From Triticum aestivum (lineage: Eukaryota > Streptophyta > Magnoliopsida > Poales > Poaceae): a stretch of 64,000 nucleotides of DNA. Every line of letters begins with the position of its first letter. Within the stretch, counting starts at the first letter, position 1. The position numbers and the translations under genes were made by a program. The stretch spans positions 178,374,353 through 178,438,352 of the forward strand of contig NC_057800.1 of assembly GCF_018294505.1 (NCBI RefSeq). Direction: 5' to 3'. This document shows positions 20,257 to 31,140 of this stretch, one piece after another. The notes under the pieces were generated by a model that saw only the letters and a program-made list of their open reading frames with translations, made no database searches and was not told where the DNA came from.

Positions 20257-21219
20257 TGCCGGTGTACTGGGAACTAGGGTACCCAGACTTGCCTGTCTGC
20301 GGCCCACGCCGCATTCCTGGTATGGCCCGGTAGGGCCCAGCTAATCGACCATCTGCTCAAGACCCTCGCGAGGGGGCCAGCCCTCACGAGGAGAATGACC
20401 AAGACCTCCTCAGGGAGCGGCCTCACCTAGGCTACTCCGGAGGGGCGAAAGACCTCTCCCCGGAGTGGCCTCGGCTAGGCTGCTTCGGGAGGGCGGAGAT
20501 CTCAAGGCAAGGGCTGCCTCAGGAGGAGGCAGTGACGCAAGCCATGACGAACCGTGCCAGCGGGCTCCAGCGCGTGCTAGCGGGCGCAGTTTCCATATCG
20601 GTGCAAAGGAGACCACACAGACGCAGGTTCCCGAGGGGCGAGACAAAGGTTTCCCCTTTGGTGCAACAAGACCGAAGACCGCAAGGACGGTAGGAAGGAT
20701 GTCATCGCCGAGCCCACCACCGCGTCACCCCTGCCCTCTTTGCAGGCGAAGACCACCTTTTGTCAGGATAGGAGCGTCCTTGTGTTCCCGCTCAAATGGC
20801 CATTGTGGGATTCCCTTCCCGCCTAAACATTTCAGGGGAAGAGGACCCTGGTTGCCTATATAAGTAGCTAGGGTTCCATCATAGAGGGGATCGACCCATT
20901 GGTACTTAGACTAGCAAAGGAGCAAGAACATCCGCCTCCTCACCCTTCTTGAGCTCGCCTCCTAAGCTCAGGAAACCACTGTACTTGTTCATACTCGAGC
21001 CCTCGCGAGGCAAATCCACTAAAGCAGGATGTAGGGTTTTACACCGCAAGGTGGCCTGAACCTGGGTAAACTCTTGTCTGCTCTACTTGTTTGCTTACTT
21101 GCATTCCATTCCCACCACCAGGAGAAGAGCGAGGCGCTAGGTAGACGTGTAGTGGGAGAGATCTTCGTCACGCCCCTGTGTTTGAATCTTAAGGGTTTTG
21201 CGGAGCCCAAAATCCAACA
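20257..21219 (+). repeat. 3' LTR of the 8038-21219 element
   Basis: Begins TGCCGGTGTACTGGGAACTAG after a purine-rich tract (GGGCCCGGGGGCTAC) and ends AATCCAACA. It contains about 20 bases near 20630 (CCGAGGGGCGAGACAAAGG) absent from the 5' LTR, and scattered point differences. Confidence 0.9.
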
Positions 21220-21677
21220 CTCGGCACTGTAAACACTTTTTTAAAGCGTCGCGCGTTGCGATTCTATTGGAGATGCTCTAACATGGCAGACGAGTGCTTT
21301 AATGCGCGAGTATTACTAGTAGTATATTTTTCTTGCCATGTTGAGATTTTAAAACCACGAGTGCGAACATGCAGAGGAGTAACGAAGACCAAACACGGGA
21401 TATTGGGGACATCTTCAAGGAGCGTGGCAAGTTAAAGGGGAGCTGCACCGAACCTGTATAATGAGCTTTGGTAAGTAACACCCTTTGAATTACTTTCGTT
21501 TAGCCTCGTGTTCTTGAATGTGTATATGTTGTAGTTTTTGTTTCTCTTAAGCCTCGTGTTCTTCGATGTGAAATAAGAAGAGTCTTAATCGTCCTAATAT
21601 TTTTTCCTTTTGAATTCACTTCTCACAGTTCTATTTATCTGGCTTCTACTAAATGGATCTAGGTTGCTAGTATTGAT

Positions 21678-22090
21678 CTAAAAAAGAAGTAACTTCATGT
21701 CAGCATGTAGTTCCTACGAGGAGGGAAGTATGGTCAACCTCGAGATCATGTTTCCAAAATGAGGCTGGATTACACACAAGGTGCCAGTTCCCTAATGATG
21801 CTGGATTAGACACAAGGTGCAAATTCCCAGATGATGCTGGATTACACACAAGCCAGGTGGAGTCGTCAGCTGTTCGTGTCCTCGTGGCTCTAGTAAAGGC
21901 TGAAAGAAAGCGTGCAGCAGCCCTTGAGAATGTAGCTGAGTTCCTGAAAAAGCGAAAAGAGCAATCAGATGCTCTCTTCACCCATGCCAAAGAAGAGATG
22001 GAAGAAGCTAGAATTAAGCTAGCAGAGGTAGAGCAGGCTAGGCGTCTCCTGCTATCTAAAACTATTGTCAATACAAAATTTCCTTCATAG
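21678..22090 (+). CDS. Coding-like exon: 12-residue repeats plus coiled coil, identity unknown
   Basis: An open frame without stops runs from about 21678 to a TAG at 22088-22090. It encodes about 2.5 tandem copies of a 12-residue unit (GLHTRCQFPNDA-like; 36-base DNA repeat, about 21757-21852). A charged heptad-rich helix follows (about 25 residues of Ala/Glu/Lys/Arg around KKRKEQSDALFTHAKEEMEE). There is no ATG near its 5' side, so it is probably a terminal exon of a larger or broken gene. A similar coiled-coil ending occurs in the relic at 31594-32041, hinting at related families. No transcript-level evidence is available from sequence. Confidence 0.4.
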
Positions 22091-22661
22091 TAGCTAGGTT
22101 CAAATGTTTATCCATTCAGCATGCATGTTGTGATGTCCGTGCATCTATTGATGTGGCACAAAATATATTTTTTCCGGGTCATGTAATAACAGCAATTACT
22201 TTCCAAACAATAACAGATGAAGCATTGGACATGGTATAGTTCACGCGCAAGCCCGACATTCCAAGTTCAACTTCCACATCAAACTCATATTCACAGATAT
22301 CTGCACATTCATACATAATGTCCACAACCATGATTCACTTCAAAGCCAAAAAAATTGAGGAGAGTTATGAATAAAGAAAAACCTCTAGTTCCTGCTACCA
22401 GTGCGAGCACAACAAGTCAAGACCATGCGTAATTAATTATATTTTGGTCATTTTTTGTGTTCTAAAATGCCGAGCGGCTCGCGGAAGGACGTGTTGCCGG
22501 CACACGCGCGGATTCAATGAAGGCAGGCGGGGCAGTCTGAAGCCGGTTGCATGCGGCGAGGAGGCGTGTTCAGCTGGGCCTGCAGCGAGTGGGGCCCTCT
22601 TGGTCGGCGCGCCGGTTCAATGCCTGCACTATGAGAGGTCGCATCCGTGTCAAAGCAATCA
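22091..22661. other. Intergenic, no supported gene
   Basis: It is AT-rich to about 22440, then a GC-rich stretch (22465-22650) with short frames lacking recognisable domains. Confidence 0.3.
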
Positions 22662-22788
22662 CTCCCTCCAGTCCTTTTTTGTTTGGGTATAACAAAATCT
22701 CGTTTTCCATTCACATTTTACAAGTAAAATTTGTGGACAAACTTTGACCCAAAATACGATGGGGACTAGTAAACCAGAACGGAGGTAG
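22662..22788. mobile_element. Stowaway MITE
   Basis: The left terminus is CTCCCTCCAGTCC. The right terminus on the minus strand is CTACCTCCGTTCTGG. The inner TTTGTGGACAAACTTTGACCC is typical of the group. About 127 bases. Confidence 0.65.
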
Positions 22789-23578
22789 TAGTTTTTTTTA
22801 ATCAAAGAAGGGTTTCCCCCTTCCGATTTTCATTACTGAAAACCAACATCTAAATCTAAACCATAGTATTTGCCCTAGAACTACCAGGTTCAACATCTCG
22901 CAGCATAAACCCATACAACCATACGCCAAGGAGGTACGTAGTACTATGAATTCCATTTTCGCTCCATACCAATCGTTCTAAAAACTACTTAGTACTTATA
23001 ACGCGCCATTGAAAATCAGAAATCTTAACCCCGCTAAAAATGATATTTTAAATGTGGCTACTCAATCTGTGGCAACTGGCGAGCCACCGCCTCCAAGTCG
23101 TTCAACTGTGGTCCCGACCATCAACTCCTACGGATCAAATTATCACGCGAGCTGACTATTCCTACAAAGGTGTGCTCCACCATGTACCCGGTACCCGCGA
23201 ATGCAGCAATCGTGCACCTAGGGTTTTAGGGTTTGTTTGTTAACATTGCATTTACGTAACACTCATGTGTGCAAGACAGCGAGTGACCGACTGCGTGTGT
23301 TCCCCTCTTCTCTTCGTATATGTACTCCACTGTTTGCCTGGTGTCCAAAAAATTATAATAACTACTAGCAATGTGCCAATGTGTTGCCACATGATCAGAG
23401 TAGATTAATACATATTCACTGATTTGATAGAAAAAAATCTAGTTTTGAAATACGTATATCACAAAAAATATGTTATGTTTCACTCAAAATATATTCCTTT
23501 GGCGGTTTTGATGAGATAAGGGAGGAATGTTGTTGGTTTCAAGATTCAAGAAGTGGTATATGTATAATTTCTACTCTT
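22789..23578. other. Intergenic, possible retroposon 3' end
   Basis: A TTTTTTTAATCAAAGAAGGGTTTCCCC tract near 22794-22820 looks like the antisense 3' end of a non-LTR element or a processed transcript. The rest has no recognisable feature. Confidence 0.3.
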
Positions 23579-24014
23579 ACTAGCAAGATGCATGTGCGTT
23601 GCATGGAACATCAAGATCTTGTGGGAGAAAAGGATGAACGAGGGAAGGCCTTATCTGCAAATGTGGAGAGGACTGCGGGTAAATTGCCATAGTTTCCTTC
23701 CTATCCGTCAGATATAAATCGGGCGGCCTATATTGCAGGATGGCAGGCCCACCATCATCACCAACTCTATTTTTATCCCCACTCTTATAAAAAGCATAGT
23801 CAATGATGATCATGTGCCTGCCATCCTGCAATATAGGCCGTCCGATCTATATCTGACGGATAGGAAGGAAACTATGGCAATTTTGCAAAAAGATACGCAC
23901 ACCCCTCTCCACACTTGCAAATAAGGCCTTCCCTTGTTCATCCTTTTCTCCCAGAAGATAAACTACTCATAAAAATGCATCTTGATGTTCCGTGCAACGC
24001 ATGGGCATCTTGCT
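23579..24014. mobile_element. Foldback MITE with long inverted-repeat arms
   Basis: Two arms of about 210 bases are inverted copies of each other around a short centre near 23780-23800. The left begins ACTAGCAAGATG; the right ends CATCTTGCTAGT. The arms share segments such as GGCCTATATTGCAGGATGGCAGG and GAACGAGGGAAGGCCTTAT. The transcript would fold into a long near-perfect hairpin, a possible small-RNA source. A single-arm copy lies at 6869-7100. Confidence 0.8.
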
Positions 24015-24019
24015 AGTTG

Positions 24020-24620
24020 TTGCAAAAATCCCATGTGTGTGTGAGAGAGAGAGGGAGAGAGGAGGAGGACGGAGTGCATGTGTGACAAAGACACAAAGAG
24101 TGTGTGTGCGAGAGGTATCAGCTTAAAATGAGGCGATAGTGTGTGTGTGCACGATCGAGAGGGCGTGTCTCAAGAAGGGAAGAAAAATCTACATAGATAT
24201 AAGGAGCGGGAGAGAGACATGTATGCGATAGTGGAAGCATGAGTGTGCGGGTGTATAAACCTATCTAGAGGCTAGTCGATAAATGTTTGTGAGAGAAATA
24301 CGAGTCGGGGGTGCGAAAGCGAGAGTTTTGTGTGTGAGAGAGAGACGGTAGTCAGGAAGGGGAGTAGAAGCAGGAGTTGTGTGTGTGTGTGAGAGAGAGG
24401 GGGGGATTTTGTCTGATCGGTAAACAAATGAATAATGTCAGTCTGGGATGGAGACTAAAAGGAGACCGCAACAAATGTTTTGTCTATAGGAGAGAGAGAG
24501 AGAGAGAGAGAGTAATTTTAGTGGTATGATTCATATCTAGAGACATATAGGGTGTGTGAGAGAATCCCATAGAGAGAAAGACAAAGTGAAAGTCGAGTGG
24601 AGACTCTGTGTGTGGCGGTG
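24020..24620. repeat. GT/GA microsatellite-rich region
   Basis: Repeated GTGTGTGAGAGAGAGAG blocks occur near 24030-24060, 24330-24350 and 24380-24410, with a pure GA run near 24490-24513. It is of the same kind as 4500-5600. Confidence 0.65.
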
Positions 24621-25660
24621 AAAAAGAAAGCTTAGGTACCTAGTGATATGAGAGAATGGTAGAGACATGAGATATAATGAAAACCATAACACTTCTCAAG
24701 GGAGACGTCGAGAGACCATGTGCGAGGATAGGAGAAACATGAAGTGAGCATGCGGGTGAGCTGGAGAAAAGAGAGTGATAGCTACATGAAGGAGCATGCA
24801 TGCGAGAGAGATGGGCGTGAAAGGAGTGAACATAAAAGGGATTCAAATATTTGAATTCGAGATGATGATACATGTAATCCATACTCAAACCAAAATTGAT
24901 CTATCAAGCATGCATGCTCATATGAATTCACGCGCATCTATGTTATTTAATATGTAGATATTACTGATCCATACATTTTAGTAGAACATAATTTGGTTTA
25001 ATTTTTTGAATTCAACCTTATGATTTTGAGACCATTGTATTTGTAAATCATATTATACATATAAAGGAGCAGAATTCTTTGTTGTGCTTTTGAAAGTATA
25101 TATAAAAATGATGTATATAGAATTTTATTCCAACCGAAAATGGATCCCGCCCAAAAAAATTAGAATACAAACGGGATTCAAATTGAGTTGGCACGGTAAA
25201 CATGCACTCTGCGAAATTTGAACGAAGCCGGCAAAGTCGCAGTAACCGCCTGAAACCAAAATCTGCGAGTTGGAAATTACTAGTGCCTATCCCTACCATG
25301 CAAAGCATATCTGCTTGATTTCTATAGGTTTCGATAGGGGTAGGTTTGTAATTTCACTCAAACATGACATAACCGCCTCTCACCCGGATTCATACACGGT
25401 GGGCGCCAAAACACAGTGTGTCCTCAGCCGAAATCGACTCCCTCCCCGATTCATACACGGTGGGCGCCAAAAACAAACTCTCGTCGGCAAATATTTGGTG
25501 TATGTGAGATTACCATCCTATCCCCAACCGACTAATATTGTTGTGATGTAGGAAATTTGAAATGGGGTTAAGTTTGTAAATTTCCTCGCATTTGAGACAA
25601 GCGTGCCCTGAAGACATGGTTCCCCCCTTCCTCTCTACCTCCATTTCCCCATTCATACTC
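24621..25660. other. Intergenic with a short repeated motif
   Basis: Purine-rich to about 24850, AT-rich after. The phrase GATTCATACACGGTGGGCGCCAAAA occurs at about 25388 and 25448, with a diverged form (ATTCATACTCCATGGGCGCTAAAA) near 25650, so it is a roughly 60-base imperfect repeat. No supported gene. Confidence 0.4.
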
Positions 25661-26240
25661 CATGGGCGCTAAAACACCCTCTCCACCCCAGCCTCCTCCG
25701 TCTGCCACCCCATCCACCACCGTCCTCCTCCACCATGCCAGAGCTGATACCCCGACGCCGCCGTCCATTACAAGAGATCGACCTCTCTCATCCACGGCTT
25801 TTGACCGGGATCCTTGCATCCCGTCCTCTCGCTACATCCCCGCCGTCGTCCACCTTGTCGGCGCCACTCCTATGACCGTCTCATCCATCGCGCCCTGCCG
25901 CCACCGTCTACCCTCCTAGATATGCTTCCACGCCGCCGACAGCCATCGCTACCGCAGCACCATCAAATTCTACGTAGATGCATACACGGTGCCGCACCAG
26001 AGGCGGTACTCTTCTGTATCTTCTCAACTTATTTATCGCGGCAAGAAAATAGATCGCCACTGCTTTACTCTGATTTCTTGTCCATCACTTACTTGCTAGT
26101 TGAAAGCAAACATTGGTTGTGAAGTTGCCTTTGTCCGGTTTGCACCTTCAGATCCGCCATGGCACGCTCAACACTATACTCCCAATGCTTATGGTTTTCC
26201 CCTTTTATATTCCACTAGTTAAATCACAGTAGACTAAATT
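25661..26240. other. C-rich region, possible 5' part of a decayed gene
   Basis: CT- and C-rich sequence with short frames on both strands, such as 25662-25919 and 25814-26122, encoding Pro/Ser/Arg-rich low-complexity products. The composition resembles a grass 5' leader plus first exon, but no domain is recognisable. The phrase CAATGCTTATGGTTTTCCCC (26184) recurs in diverged form at about 27390. Confidence 0.25.
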
Positions 26241-26243
26241 TCA

Positions 26244-26529
26244 AAATTGGGTCAGTCAATTTTTCAGAGCTCGCTGGAGTTCGCCGGTGCGAACGAAGGG
26301 GCTCGGGTGGGGACGGTGGTTGTGGGGGCGGTGGTGGGGCCTCGCCGAACGAAGAAAACTCAAGCGGGTGGGGGCGGGGCTGGCGGAGGAACACAGGCGA
26401 TGGGGGCCGGTGGTCAGGCCGACGGCCCGTGCGGTGTTCTGTATGGGAAGAATCAGAGACGAGGAAGAAGAAGGGTTAGGAGACGTAGGATCTTCATCCA
26501 ACCACCTGAAATGGTCGACTGACCCAAAT
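26244..26529. mobile_element. TIR element with ATTTGGGTCAGTC ends, copy 2
   Basis: The left reads AAATTGGGTCAGTCAATTTT and the right GGTCGACTGACCCAAAT. Ends match those of 3373-3730. The interior is GC-rich, short and different in length from copy 1, with no transposase. Confidence 0.6.
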
Positions 26530-26890
26530 GACAAAAGTCACGCGACTTCCATGTAGACATGCCTTTATATTAAGTACCGTCATCGTACCAGCTTAGCACT
26601 GCTCTTGAATCCATCAAGCTAAACAACGTGCCACTCATAATTCCAAACTTGTTGCTCAAGTACGAATCTGATATGATGCTGATATTACTAAAACAGATAG
26701 CATTTAATTGGTCAGCTAATGTTCCTACTTTACTTTCGAAAGTGCACCACATATAATGAGACAGCAGGAAGTTGCTTTCTTAATGCGCTCTGGTTCATCA
26801 TGTGTGGGCACTGCGCAACGAACATTTTATTATCCAAAATCTGCTTGCTCTTCTTTAGCATGTTCCTCTTCCGTTCTTCTTTAATAAGTA

Positions 26891-27049
26891 CTCTCTCCGT
26901 TCCTAAATACAAGTCTTTGTATAGATTCCACCATGGACTACATATGGAGCAAAATGAGTGAATCTACACTCTAAAATGTATCTAGATACACCTGTATGTG
27001 ATCCATAGTGGAAATCTCTACCAAGACTTATATTTTGGAACGAAGGGAG
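26891..27049. mobile_element. Stowaway MITE, complete, TA duplication
   Basis: The left terminus is CTCTCTCCGTTCCTAAATAC and the right (minus strand) CTCCCTTCGTTCCAAAATAT. TA flanks it at 26889-26890 and 27050-27051. Length is 159 bases with a hairpin-forming interior. Confidence 0.85.
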
Positions 27050-27150
27050 TATGATAGTAGTACGGTATGTTCCTTATAGTGAAGATGAGCAAGGACATTT
27101 GCAGTGTAGAGGTCTATACGGTTGGTTGTGATGGACACTTTGAACTCTTC

Positions 27151-27275
27151 GGGCCTCTTTGATACGTAGGATTTTGTAAACATGGGAATAGGATTTGTAG
27201 TGGCCTGCCCACTTGAATCCTATAAGAATAGCAAGGAAATGCGGGGAGCTGTGTCGCCTTTGAGAGTTACACTGA
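27151..27275. mobile_element. Fragment of a Tourist/Harbinger-like MITE end
   Basis: GGGCCTCTTTGATACGTAGG followed by ATTTTGTAAACATGGGAATAGG resembles the GGGCCTCTTTGATTCATAGG-type terminus of grass Tourist elements. The opposite end was not found, so it is a fragment or a coincidence. Confidence 0.4.
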
Positions 27276-27429
27276 TATTAACAGTACCGCACCTTCAGTT
27301 GAAGAGAGCTGGTATCCGAAGCCTTTCTAGCCGTACCGACAATACTAGCACATATGTTCCAGCAAGTTCCACTTTGCTGATTTTACTCTGATGCTTACGG
27401 TTTTCCCATTATATGTACACTATGATCTG

Positions 27430-28744
27430 TGTAGCTGCTTTGTGTCCAACTAGCAGCAGTCCACTCTTGAAGCTAAACACCGCAATGGCTTACAAAATTG
27501 GCACCAATGCATTGAGTGCCATTCTGGATGCAATGAAACTCATATGCTCCCCACCTGTTGATTCTTGTTTAGAATATGATCCTAATGACTATTCTAACCT
27601 CGAGGAGTCAAAGGCACATGGCCTGTCATGTTCACCCATCAAGGTGCATGTTCTAATTTGGCAAGGTTTTATTGATTGCATGTATCTTGCATATGTTGCC
27701 TTGCATTTCTTCTACTTTGTTGCACCGCCATCTGCTTAGTTTACTCATCATATATGTCAAGATGCCATGCCCATCCATTATCAATACATATTCCATTTGT
27801 CATCATACCATGTTTTTCCACTCAAATGCTATTCTTGTGCATTAGACATCAAAAAGGAAGAGGGTGATTGCCGAACCTGGAGGAGCACCAGCAAAGTCCA
27901 TGAAAAACGTGGTTGTGCCAGAGAAATTAGACAGCACCCCACTTATATTGGTTGTACAACCAATGACAAAAAACATAGGACCGACTCCAGCAGACTGTAC
28001 CCATACCTCACTGGCCACACCACTAGCCCCACCACACAGGACCTGCACTCCAGCAAAAGGTATGCCAATTTCAGTTGCCATAGCACCAGTCGTACAACAG
28101 AAAAATCCCACTCCAACATAAAGTACAGCAAGTCCGCCAGTCGAAGACCTATCCCAACTGCAGAGACGGCCAAATCCTGTAGATTGGAACCCCATTCCAG
28201 TTATTCCCAGTTTAAAAGACAATGCTTTCAATGTTGTTAGGGACTACATGCATATATTCCCATCCTGGGAATATTATAGTGAAGACAAACACCATTTTCA
28301 CATCTTCATGTCCCACTTACGTGTAAGTGCTATTATTCATGGTGATTATTTTCCCGTTTTCTGCTGATTGAACACATCAATGATTTACATTAAATTGTTG
28401 TAAGTAGGTGAGGGTCAATCTGGATAGTCATGATGAGCAAAGCTTGCTTGCGCTTTTCAAGGAAGCATTGCAGCAGTATCGGTGTTACCTGAGGAAATCA
28501 CACTTTGATGGCAAGTCTATAAACGAATTTCTGGTGAAGTCTCTTGTGCTAAATTTAGAAGACATTGAATGGAAAAACCTTGTTATGCACTGGTCTCGTT
28601 CTAAGGATGAGGTACTATCTATGATATCGCATGACAATTTGAACTTCTACTTTTCCGCATGTGCCTTACGGATCTTTTTTGCAGGAAATCTGCTCGAAAA
28701 GGAATTCTGGTTTGCAAAGAACGACGGGATATTGCAAATATGCT
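27430..28744 (+). pseudogene. Transposase_24-like (Ptta/En/Spm-related) gene relic, copy 1
   Basis: Exon-like open segments with matching splice sites are seen. About 27430-27643 ends CAAG|GTGCATG. About 27848-28324 encodes a Lys/Arg-rich start, a Pro-rich stretch and NVVRDYMHIFPSWEYYSEDK; it has one in-frame TAA near 28119. About 28408-28610 encodes DSHDEQSLLALFKEALQQYR and a conserved W-x-x-L-x-x-HWSRSKDE segment, ending GAG|GTACTAT. A further short segment is at about 28684-28744. The layout recalls plant transposase-associated proteins of the Ptta/En/Spm group (Transposase_24). The stop makes it a pseudogene. A CACTA end lies downstream on the same side, so it could be part of that element. 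Confidence 0.45.
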
Positions 28745-28747
28745 AAC

Positions 28748-29290
28748 CGCTGCTTTGCTCTTGTTAGTACCTGTTGTCCTGTATCACTGTACTTGCATAC
28801 ATACCTGGTTCATTATGTGACAGCAGTATGCATGATATCTTGCTTATCAATTGTTCGCTCCAAATTATCTGATCTGTATGAATGGTTACATTAGTGTAGA
28901 ATATATCCAATGCCAATGAAAATTTTTAGCTCTGCATTGTTCTTGTAAGTACCTGTTGTCCTTTATCAGTGTACTTATATTGACATGTAGTTTTCCATGT
29001 ACCATCACTCTGCAGCTTATTTTCCTTTGCCCTCCATTTTCTACACATAAGATCTATATTTACTCTTACCGTAAGGTTGGATAACACCAATGGTACTGAA
29101 CAAGTTTAGCTCTGCATTGCTCTTGGCTGTACCTTTTGCCTGTATGGATGTACTTACATTTATAGCTACTTGGTTATGTAGCATCACTCTTCATCTTATC
29201 TTAAATATTCTCCATTTTGTCTTATATTTTCACATCTATATTTTCTCTTAACAAAATGTAGAATAAAGGCAATGGTTATGAAGAAGATTC
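28748..29290. repeat. Three-copy tandem repeat of about 180 bases in the gene relic
   Basis: Units begin near 28748, 28932 and 29108. Each has GCTCTTG...TACCTGTTGTCC-like text, then ACTTACAT-like text, then a putative splice acceptor with AATG-rich mini-exon text (CCAATGCCAATG, ACCAATGGTACTG, GGCAATGGTTATG). Copies are diverged, so the duplication is old. The last one leads into an exon-like segment at about 29264-29366 ending AATAAT|GTAAGT. Confidence 0.55.
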
Positions 29291-29814
29291 TGTGGTAAAC
29301 TTCTTGAATTCCCCCCCCCCCATCAGCATGGACAAGGGCTTTATAGAGCCTGCCTTCACCAATAATGTAAGTTTGTCCTTCTCAAGCCTTCAAACTTTGT
29401 TGTGCATATTTGGTTAGGCATGACTGCAATAGCTGTTTATTTTTGGTGTTTGCATCAAATTGCATGTTTAAAGTTTATTATGCACTTCATAAACAAAAGT
29501 TTGTCCTTCTCAATTTAAGTTTTCAGTTGTACAACCAAGTTCCTTCTTCATACCATGTAAATTAAACTATACAGAGCAAGTGATCTTATTTTGCCAATCT
29601 AAAATGGAATAAATTGACAGCACACTAACCATTGATACTTATGAGTTCTTGATCTGTAATCCAGTGGTGTCGTGAAGCTGCCAACTCCTTCACAATGTCA
29701 TTTCCTGCCATGTCTTGACCTGAACAATACCATATTGTGTTAATGCTATTTTAAATTGTGTCACTTTATTCGTCAGTAAGAAATGTGATGAATTGTTAGC
29801 GCTGATACTTATAG

Positions 29815-30390
29815 AGAAGGACCGATTTAGAAACTCAGGATGAGGTAACTATATAAGCATAAGCAATTCAAACTAGACATTTCAACCTTCATCCCACCCG
29901 AGAAATAATAAGCAAAAATCTCGTAAGTCGGGCATAGAGAAAGCGACTCCTAAGATTGAGGGGGATATGATACGATCCTTCTTAGAAAAAGGTGGCTTAA
30001 CTAACGAAAGAAACATGGAACCAAATGCTTCTTTAAAAGAAAGCACTTTGCCTTACCTGTGAATTAATAAAAAAGGTTGTGAATCTACAGATAGAGAAGA
30101 GGGCACGTCTCTTTTTCTAGAAGTCGGTCTATGTTCTTATTCTTAATCGAATTCTAAAGAAACGCCAGTTTCAAATCACTTCCATTGGGCTGAGCGGGTC
30201 ATATATGCCTTTTGGATTTCACCTTATTAAAGGCCTCGGCGGTCCGATCGACTGAAAGATCTTATCTTGGAGTTCTAGTATGGGTCGTCGGCCCTTTCTC
30301 CTCCTCGGGTTGAAATGTTCTGTTCCCAAAAATCCTAAAATAAAAGGAAAAAACTTTCCACTTTCCTAAACTAAGGACGGGAAATAAGAA
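29815..30390. other. Possible organelle-derived insertion (candidate NUMT)
   Basis: The composition and style differ from the surrounding AT-rich intron. They recall plant mitochondrial spacer DNA: AAAGAAACATGGAACC, CCATTGGGCTGAGCGGGTC, CCTAAACTAAGGACGGGAAA. Frames are short and I recognise no gene. This is a judgement by appearance only. Confidence 0.35.
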
Positions 30391-30394
30391 GGTG

Positions 30395-30735
30395 AGCAAC
30401 ATTCCAACATCATGAACAATGGGGCATTTGCCTAAGCACCGGCACCCCCACCATGCTTATGGCTCTATACCTACTAGACCTGTATTCGGTAAAGCTTTCT
30501 TTCTATATGCTAATTCTCATGCAGTTCATATTGTCGATATGAGTATAACCTGTGCTAATACCTCTGCTATCTTCAAGAATGCTTGGTGGCAGCATCAGAA
30601 TTACCTGAAGAAAACGTACTTCACCGGCAAAGAAACTCATTAAATTCCCTTATGTTCTCCTGAGACACATTTACTGGACGATGACTGGGAACGCCTTGTT
30701 CTATACTGGTCCGGAACCAAGAATGTGGTAAGGTC
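30395..30735 (+). pseudogene. Transposase_24-like relic, copy 2
   Basis: The frame at 30419-30643, and 90 bases past its stop, encode segments parallel to copy 1: FKNAWWQHQNYLKKTYFTGK (compare FKEALQQYRCYLRKSHFDGK) and later DDWERLVLYWSGTKN (compare IEWKNLVMHWSRSKD). The TAA at 30641 splits them, and a GTAAGG splice donor follows near 30728. It is therefore a second, more decayed copy of the same domain in tandem. Confidence 0.5.
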
Positions 30736-30854
30736 TATGAGCTCATTTTCTATTTTTTAAGTACTATATTCTTGCGTCTTATTGTACTCTGTTCATGTAG
30801 AACAAGTGCCTAAACCTGAAGAACAATTGTTCTAATTTAAGATTCCATTGCTAC

Positions 30855-31039
30855 CATAGTTCAAAAAAGCGTTAGGCATTAATTGTGCGTTTTGCCACCG
30901 CCTTGCGCTTTACTGACCAAAGCGCGTGCTTATGCGCAGTTATGCACAGATTAAGCATAGTTGTGTGCAATGCGTTTTGCCAACGCCTAGAGCCTAGGTG
31001 CGCTTAAGCGCTCGCTTAGGCGTGCCTTTTTTAACTATG
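30855..31039. mobile_element. Small TIR element (CATAGTT...AACTATG)
   Basis: The left end reads CATAGTTCAAAAAAGCGTTAGG. The right end, read on the minus strand, reads CATAGTTAAAAAAGGCACGCC. The interior is rich in GCGC/GCTT motifs (CGCTTAAGCGCTCGCTTAGGCG). About 185 bases, no coding capacity. Confidence 0.55.
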
Positions 31040-31109
31040 CTTGCTATCATGCATCTGCTTTGCTCTTGTAGCACTGTATTTACTCATACAAACTTATTTT
31101 TAAATTGAA

Positions 31110-31140
31110 GGATCCTATCGAAACTCCAATGGCACAGCAG
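31110..31140 (+). other. Mini-exon-like segment
   Basis: GAAG|GATCCTATCGAAACTCC through GCACAGCAG|GTATGT has matching acceptor and donor sites and would encode about 10 residues. It probably belongs to the relic at 30395-32041. Confidence 0.3.

Larger units (their letters stand above)
8038..21219 (+). mobile_element. Ty3/gypsy-related LTR retrotransposon, non-autonomous, with nested solo LTR
   Basis: LTRs of 942 and 963 bases bound a 13.2-kb element that starts TG and ends CA. The internal part begins with a likely primer-binding site (TTTGGCGCGCCAGG, 8980 onward). It carries one gag-protease frame with stops, a collapsed reverse-transcriptase remnant, a repeat-rich middle, and a long antisense frame near the 3' LTR. 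Integrase and RNase H are not visible, so it depended on another element. A 4.09-kb solo LTR is nested at 14065-18156. Excluding that insertion, the element is about 9.1 kb. The family name is not established; the antisense-frame layout is seen in several grass gypsy lineages. Confidence 0.85.
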
